A stretch of 9,778 bases of DNA from contig DAIUKO010000297.1 in assembly GCA_036848175.1 (NCBI GenBank), forward strand, positions 1-9,778. The letters run 5' to 3'. The position numbers were made by a program, and so were the translations under genes. This document shows positions 6,633 through 9,778 of this stretch, in pieces; positions within the stretch are counted from its first letter, which is position 1; each line of letters starts with the position of its first letter. The stretch is from QHWF01 sp036848175 (GTDB lineage: Bacteria; Acidobacteriota; Vicinamibacteria; Vicinamibacterales; CAVVIG01). A model generated the notes under the pieces. It was not told the DNA's origin. It ran no database searches and saw only the letters and a program-made list of their open reading frames with translations.

Positions 6633-7721
6633 GTGGAACGTATCGACGTCGCCATCGTCGGAGCCGGCGTCACCGGACTCGCGTCCGCGCTCGCCATTGC
6701 CGAGCGCGGCCATTCGGCGTGCGTGCTGGAGCGCCACCCACGTCCAGGGCTGGACACGAGCACGCACAACAGCGGCGTCATCCACGCCGGCATCTACTAT
6801 CCGCCCGGTTCGCTCAAGGCACGACTCTGCGTGGACGGCCGCCGGCTCCTGTATGAGTTCTGCGAGCGCTACGACGTTCCCCATCGCAAGTGCGGCAAGC
6901 TCATCGTCGCGCACGACGAAGACGAGATTGACCAGCTCGAGGCGCTGAAGGCTCGCGGCGAGGCGAACGGCGTCGAAGGGCTCGAACTCGTCGATCGCGC
7001 GTTCATCGACGAGCGCGAGCCGGCGGTGAGCGCGGTTGCCGCGCTCTGGTCTCCTGAAACGGGCGTCGTCAACGCCGAGGAGCTGGTGAAGACGCTGCTG
7101 CGTCGGGCCACTGAGGCGGGCGCGATCTTTCTCCCCGGCACCACACTCGTCCGCGCCAACCGCGAAAGCGACGCGATGATTCTGCAGACCGAACGCGAGC
7201 AAATCGCGGCGAGCATGGTCGTGAATGCCGCCGGGCTGTACGCAGACGACGTATCGCGGATGCTCGGCGGCGAGTCGTTCACCATCTATCCGTGCCGCGG
7301 CGAGTACGTGGAATTGACGACGGCGAAACGATCGATCGTCAACGGGCTCGTGTATCCGCTGCCGCATCAACACAGCCTCGGCGTCCACATCGTGAAGACC
7401 ACGAACGGCGACGTGTGGCTGGGACCGACGGCGCGGTTCCAGGACCGCAAGGACGACTACGAGAGCGATCGCTTGCCGATCGAAGCGTTCGTCGAGCCGG
7501 CGCGGCGCCTTCTCCGCGACATCACCGTGAAAGACCTGCGCCTTGGAGGCAGCGGCATCCGCGCGAAAATCCATCCCCCGAGCGCATCGTTCGCCGATTT
7601 TCTCATCGAGCGCGATCGGCGGAATCCGCTCGTCGTGCAGGCGTCAGGCATCGAATCGCCCGGACTCACGTCGTGCCTCGCCGTCGGCAGGCTTATCAGC
7701 GACCTCGTCATCCAGGACTGA
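6633..7721 (+). CDS. lhgO: FAD-dependent L-2-hydroxyglutarate oxidase-like protein
   Basis: A 362-residue flavoprotein of the DAO / L-2-hydroxyglutarate dehydrogenase family, which oxidises L-2-hydroxyglutarate or similar 2-hydroxyacids to the keto acid. The FAD dinucleotide motif GAGVTG is at 10-15, followed by an acidic strand end (VLERH). The family signature NSGVIHAGIYY is at 46-56, NAAGLYAD at 198-205, GVHIVKTTNGDVWLGP at 250-265, GIRAK at 308-312 and GIESPGLTSCLAVG at 339-352. The start is taken as GTG 6633, 10 bp after the acetyltransferase stop; the only other in-frame start (ATG 6555) would add 26 residues antisense in character and overlap the previous gene. No good ribosome site precedes the GTG, so translation is probably coupled to the upstream gene. 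Length is a little below the usual ~400. Substrate identity is inferred from family resemblance only. Confidence 0.85.
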   Translation: MERIDVAIVGAGVTGLASALAIAERGHSACVLERHPRPGLDTSTHNSGVIHAGIYYPPGSLKARLCVDGRRLLYEFCERYDVPHRKCGKLIVAHDEDEIDQLEALKARGEANGVEGLELVDRAFIDEREPAVSAVAALWSPETGVVNAEELVKTLLRRATEAGAIFLPGTTLVRANRESDAMILQTEREQIAASMVVNAAGLYADDVSRMLGGESFTIYPCRGEYVELTTAKRSIVNGLVYPLPHQHSLGVHIVKTTNGDVWLGPTARFQDRKDDYESDRLPIEAFVEPARRLLRDITVKDLRLGGSGIRAKIHPPSASFADFLIERDRRNPLVVQASGIESPGLTSCLAVGRLISDLVIQD

Positions 7722-7790
7722 CGATATCGATCCAAATCGTTGCACGAGAGAAATACGCGGCTACAGACAACAGCGCGACGATAACGGTTC
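7722..7790. other. Convergent intergenic gap
   Basis: 69 bp between the flavoprotein stop and the RmlD-like stop. It is visibly richer in A/T than its surroundings. I see only a weak 5-bp inverted pair, ACGAT (7721-7725) with ATCGT (7736-7740), and no T-run, so no terminator is called. Confidence 0.5.
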
Positions 7791-8660
7791 CTAAACGCTC
7801 GGCCGGGGCGCGGGTACCGAGCTCAAGTACCGGCTGAGCGCATCCTGCCACGACGGCATGTCGATGCCGATCGATCGCAGTTTCTCGTTCGACAGCGCGC
7901 AGTACTGCGGGCGGACGGCGCGCCGCGTCAGGTCGGCGACCCGCACGGCGGTCAACTTCGGCTCGATGCCGAGCTGGCGCGCCAGCTCGGTTGCGAACTC
8001 GATCCAGGTGCACGAGCCCGAGTTGACGCAGTGATAGAGACCCGGCGCCGCGGCCGATTCCACGAGGCGTCGTGTCGCCCGCGCGGCGTCGATGATGTAG
8101 GTTGGCGAAATCGTGCGGTCGATGAACACGTTCGGCGATTCGCCGGCGAGCAGCCCATTGAGGATGACGGCGACGCTGCCTTTCGGCTCCGGGCCGGCGG
8201 CGGCGCGGCCGAAGAGGCTCTCGACGCGAAGGACGTAACTGCGCGGCACGTCCGCCGCGAACCACTCACCGAGCAGCTTCGACGACGCGTACACGCTCTG
8301 CGGATTGGGCCGATCCGTTTCGAGGTACGGCGAGGAGGCTTTGCCGTCGAAGACGAAATCGCTGCTGTAGTGAACGAGCGCCGCGTCGTGCCGCTCGGCC
8401 GCGCGCGCGAGCGCGCGAACGGCGAACGCATTCGCGCTCAGCGCGTCGAGCGGATGATCCTCGGCCAGGTCGACGTAGTTGTACGCGACACAGTTGACGA
8501 TGACGTTCGGGCGCAGGCGATCGAAAGTCGCGGCGACGGCGGCATCGTCCGCGGCGTCGAGCTCGCGGCGCGTGAGCGCAACCGTGTCATGGGTTTCGCG
8601 GAATTCCTCGGCGATCGCGCTGCCGAGCTGACCGGCCGCGCCGGTCACGACGACGCGCAT
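7791..8660 (-). CDS. rmlD: RmlD-like sugar-nucleotide 4-keto reductase (SDR superfamily)
   Basis: A 289-residue protein of the RmlD substrate-binding family (dTDP-4-dehydrorhamnose reductase and relatives), NAD(P)H-dependent enzymes that reduce the 4-keto group of a deoxysugar nucleotide. The Rossmann motif GAAGQLG is at 7-13, VNCVAYNYVDLAED around 55-68 matches the family's VNxAAYTxVDxAE, SSDFVFDG at 99-106 matches STDYVFDG, catalytic Y124 and K128 lie in YASSK, and RTISPTYIIDAARAT matches the late SPTYxxDLA motif. Length fits RmlD (~290-300). The frame is open further upstream to 8720, but ATG 8660 immediately precedes the Rossmann strand and overlaps the symporter stop as TGATG, so translational coupling is likely. 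No rmlA, rmlB or rmlC is in the window. It may act in dTDP-L-rhamnose synthesis with genes elsewhere, or reduce a different keto sugar, for instance the Gmd product. Confidence 0.87.
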   Translation of the reverse strand: MRVVVTGAAGQLGSAIAEEFRETHDTVALTRRELDAADDAAVAATFDRLRPNVIVNCVAYNYVDLAEDHPLDALSANAFAVRALARAAERHDAALVHYSSDFVFDGKASSPYLETDRPNPQSVYASSKLLGEWFAADVPRSYVLRVESLFGRAAAGPEPKGSVAVILNGLLAGESPNVFIDRTISPTYIIDAARATRRLVESAAAPGLYHCVNSGSCTWIEFATELARQLGIEPKLTAVRVADLTRRAVRPQYCALSNEKLRSIGIDMPSWQDALSRYLSSVPAPRPSV

Positions 8661-9778
8661 CAGGCCGCTTTCTCGACGGCGAACTTCTGCATCCGCGCAT
8701 CGTCGAACACGCCTTCCCACCGTGCCACGACCGCCGTCGCGATGCAGTTGCCCATCACGTTCACCGACGTGCGCCCCATGTCCATGATCTGATCGATGCC
8801 GAGGAGAATCGCCGCGCCCTCGAGCGGCAGGCCGAACTGCGTGAGCGTGGCGGTGAGGACGACAAGCGCGGCCCGCGGGACGCCGGCCACGCCCTTGCTG
8901 GTGAGCATCAGGGTCAGCATCATCACCAGCTGCTGCCCGAGCGTCATCTCGAGGCCGGCCAGCTGCGCAACGAACATGCTGGCCAGCGACAGGTAGAGCG
9001 TGGTGCCGTCGAGATTGAAGCTGTACCCGGTCGGCAGCACGAAGCCGACGATGTTCTTCGGCACGCCGAACCGCTCCATGACCTCGAGCGACTTCGGCAG
9101 CGCCGCTTCGGAGCTCGCCGTCGTGAACGCAATCAGGAACGGCTCGCGGATCGCCTTGAGGAAGGTGAAGAACGGGACGCGGATCAGATACGACACGCCG
9201 CCGACGACGATCAGCACGAAGATGGCGAGTCCGAAATACATCAGCGCGACGAGCTTGCCGAGCGTGAACAGGATCGCGAGGCCTTTTCCGCCGACCGTGG
9301 CCGCGATCGCCGCGAAGACGCCGATCGGCGCGAACGCCATCACGTAGCCGGTGAACTTGAACATCACCTGCGCGGTGCTGTCGAGGACGTCGAGGACCGG
9401 CTGTCCTTTCGGTCCAATCGCGGCGAGCGCGATGCCGAAAAACGTCGAGAAGACGACCAGCTGAAGGATGTCGCCGCGCGCCATTGCGTCGACGACCGAC
9501 GTCGGAAACAGGTGCAGAAAAATGTCCCAGGCGTGCTGCTGGCCCTGCGCCATCGCCGCGGCCGCCGACGTGTCGGCGCCGATCGGCATCGCCAGGCCGG
9601 CGCCCGGCTTGAAGATGTTGACGAGGGCCAGCCCGAGAAACAGCGCAATGGTCGTGGCGATCTCGAAGTAGACGATCGCCTTGAGCCCGATGCGGCCCAT
9701 GGCCCTGAGATCGCCAGTGCCGGCGATGCCGACCACGAGCGTCGCGAAGAGCAGCGGCGCGATGATCATCTTGATCAT
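8660..9778 (-). CDS. Glutamate/aspartate-type dicarboxylate/amino acid:cation symporter (N-terminus off window)
   Basis: The C-terminal 372 residues of an SDF-family (DAACS) inner-membrane symporter driven by Na+ or H+. The Met at the window edge is the internal one in the conserved IKMIIAPLLF segment, so about 50 N-terminal residues are missing. Family signatures are present: the serine-rich re-entrant loop TASSEAALP at 220-228, PTGYSFNLDGTT at 249-260, and GIDQIMDMGRTSVNVMGN at 327-344. Aligning the last with GltPh places D329, D333, R336 and N340 at the positions of D390, D394, R397 and N401. The arginine points to an acidic substrate side chain. The aspartate equivalent to D394, which binds the amino group and is replaced in DctA-type C4-dicarboxylate carriers as I recall them, favours glutamate/aspartate over plain dicarboxylates. 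Several hydrophobic spans are visible between the motifs. The stop overlaps the RmlD-like start. Confidence 0.94.
   Translation of the reverse strand: MIKMIIAPLLFATLVVGIAGTGDLRAMGRIGLKAIVYFEIATTIALFLGLALVNIFKPGAGLAMPIGADTSAAAAMAQGQQHAWDIFLHLFPTSVVDAMARGDILQLVVFSTFFGIALAAIGPKGQPVLDVLDSTAQVMFKFTGYVMAFAPIGVFAAIAATVGGKGLAILFTLGKLVALMYFGLAIFVLIVVGGVSYLIRVPFFTFLKAIREPFLIAFTTASSEAALPKSLEVMERFGVPKNIVGFVLPTGYSFNLDGTTLYLSLASMFVAQLAGLEMTLGQQLVMMLTLMLTSKGVAGVPRAALVVLTATLTQFGLPLEGAAILLGIDQIMDMGRTSVNVMGNCIATAVVARWEGVFDDARMQKFAVEKAA

Noticed and set aside
6597..7574. 325-residue open frame on the minus strand
   Set aside because: Antisense shadow of the FAD-dependent oxidase; no motif.
8661..8720. 20-residue N-terminal extension of the RmlD-like protein
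   Set aside because: It lies wholly inside the symporter gene and is Arg-rich; the Rossmann strand begins at the internal ATG 8660.
8031..8792. 253-residue open frame on the plus strand
   Set aside because: Antisense to the RmlD-like gene and crosses into the symporter; no motif.

Overview
This is a GC-rich bacterial window with densely packed genes and strong G/C preference at third codon positions. That preference produces many long antisense shadow frames. It has the look of a surface-polysaccharide (O-antigen, capsule or exopolysaccharide) biosynthesis locus with a transporter gene at one edge. Gene content and composition would suit a soil-type high-GC lineage such as Acidobacteriota (Vicinamibacteria) or a deltaproteobacterial group, but this is a weak guess because no marker gene is present. 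I see no rRNA, tRNA, CRISPR array, insertion sequence, integrase or phage gene.

Layout from left to right. (a) Plus strand, 3-2634: the tail of an unidentified gene, a NodB-type polysaccharide deacetylase that overlaps it by ATGA, and a metallo-beta-lactamase-fold protein that resembles the C-terminal part of CMP-Neu5Ac hydroxylase without its Rieske domain. (b) Minus strand, 2651-5018: gmd (GDP-mannose 4,6-dehydratase) followed by a WbpA-type UDP-GlcNAc 6-dehydrogenase, read right to left as a two-gene unit. A perfect 10-bp hairpin lies where (a) and (b) converge. (c) Plus strand, 5041-7721: a coiled-coil SAM methyltransferase of the polysaccharide-modifying type, a WbpD-like left-handed beta-helix N-acetyltransferase, and an L-2-hydroxyglutarate-oxidase-like flavoprotein. 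Its start is only 22 bp from the divergent gmd start. (d) Minus strand, 7791-9778: a glutamate/aspartate-type cation symporter, truncated by the window edge, whose stop overlaps the start of an RmlD-like sugar-nucleotide reductase.

How the genes may work together. gmd makes GDP-4-keto-6-deoxy-mannose, the precursor of GDP-D-rhamnose, GDP-L-fucose or related sugars. The WbpA-like dehydrogenase makes UDP-GlcNAcA, and a WbpD-like enzyme would acetylate the 3-amino derivative on the route to UDP-diacetamido-uronic acids. The methyltransferase and deacetylase would decorate sugars or the polymer. The most interesting idea is that the 2-hydroxyglutarate oxidase beside the WbpD-like gene recycles the 2-hydroxyglutarate formed when WbpB-type enzymes use 2-oxoglutarate as oxidant. 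WbpB and WbpE homologues are not in this window, so this remains an inference. No glycosyltransferase, flippase, polymerase or ABC exporter lies in the window, so the locus should continue on at least one side.
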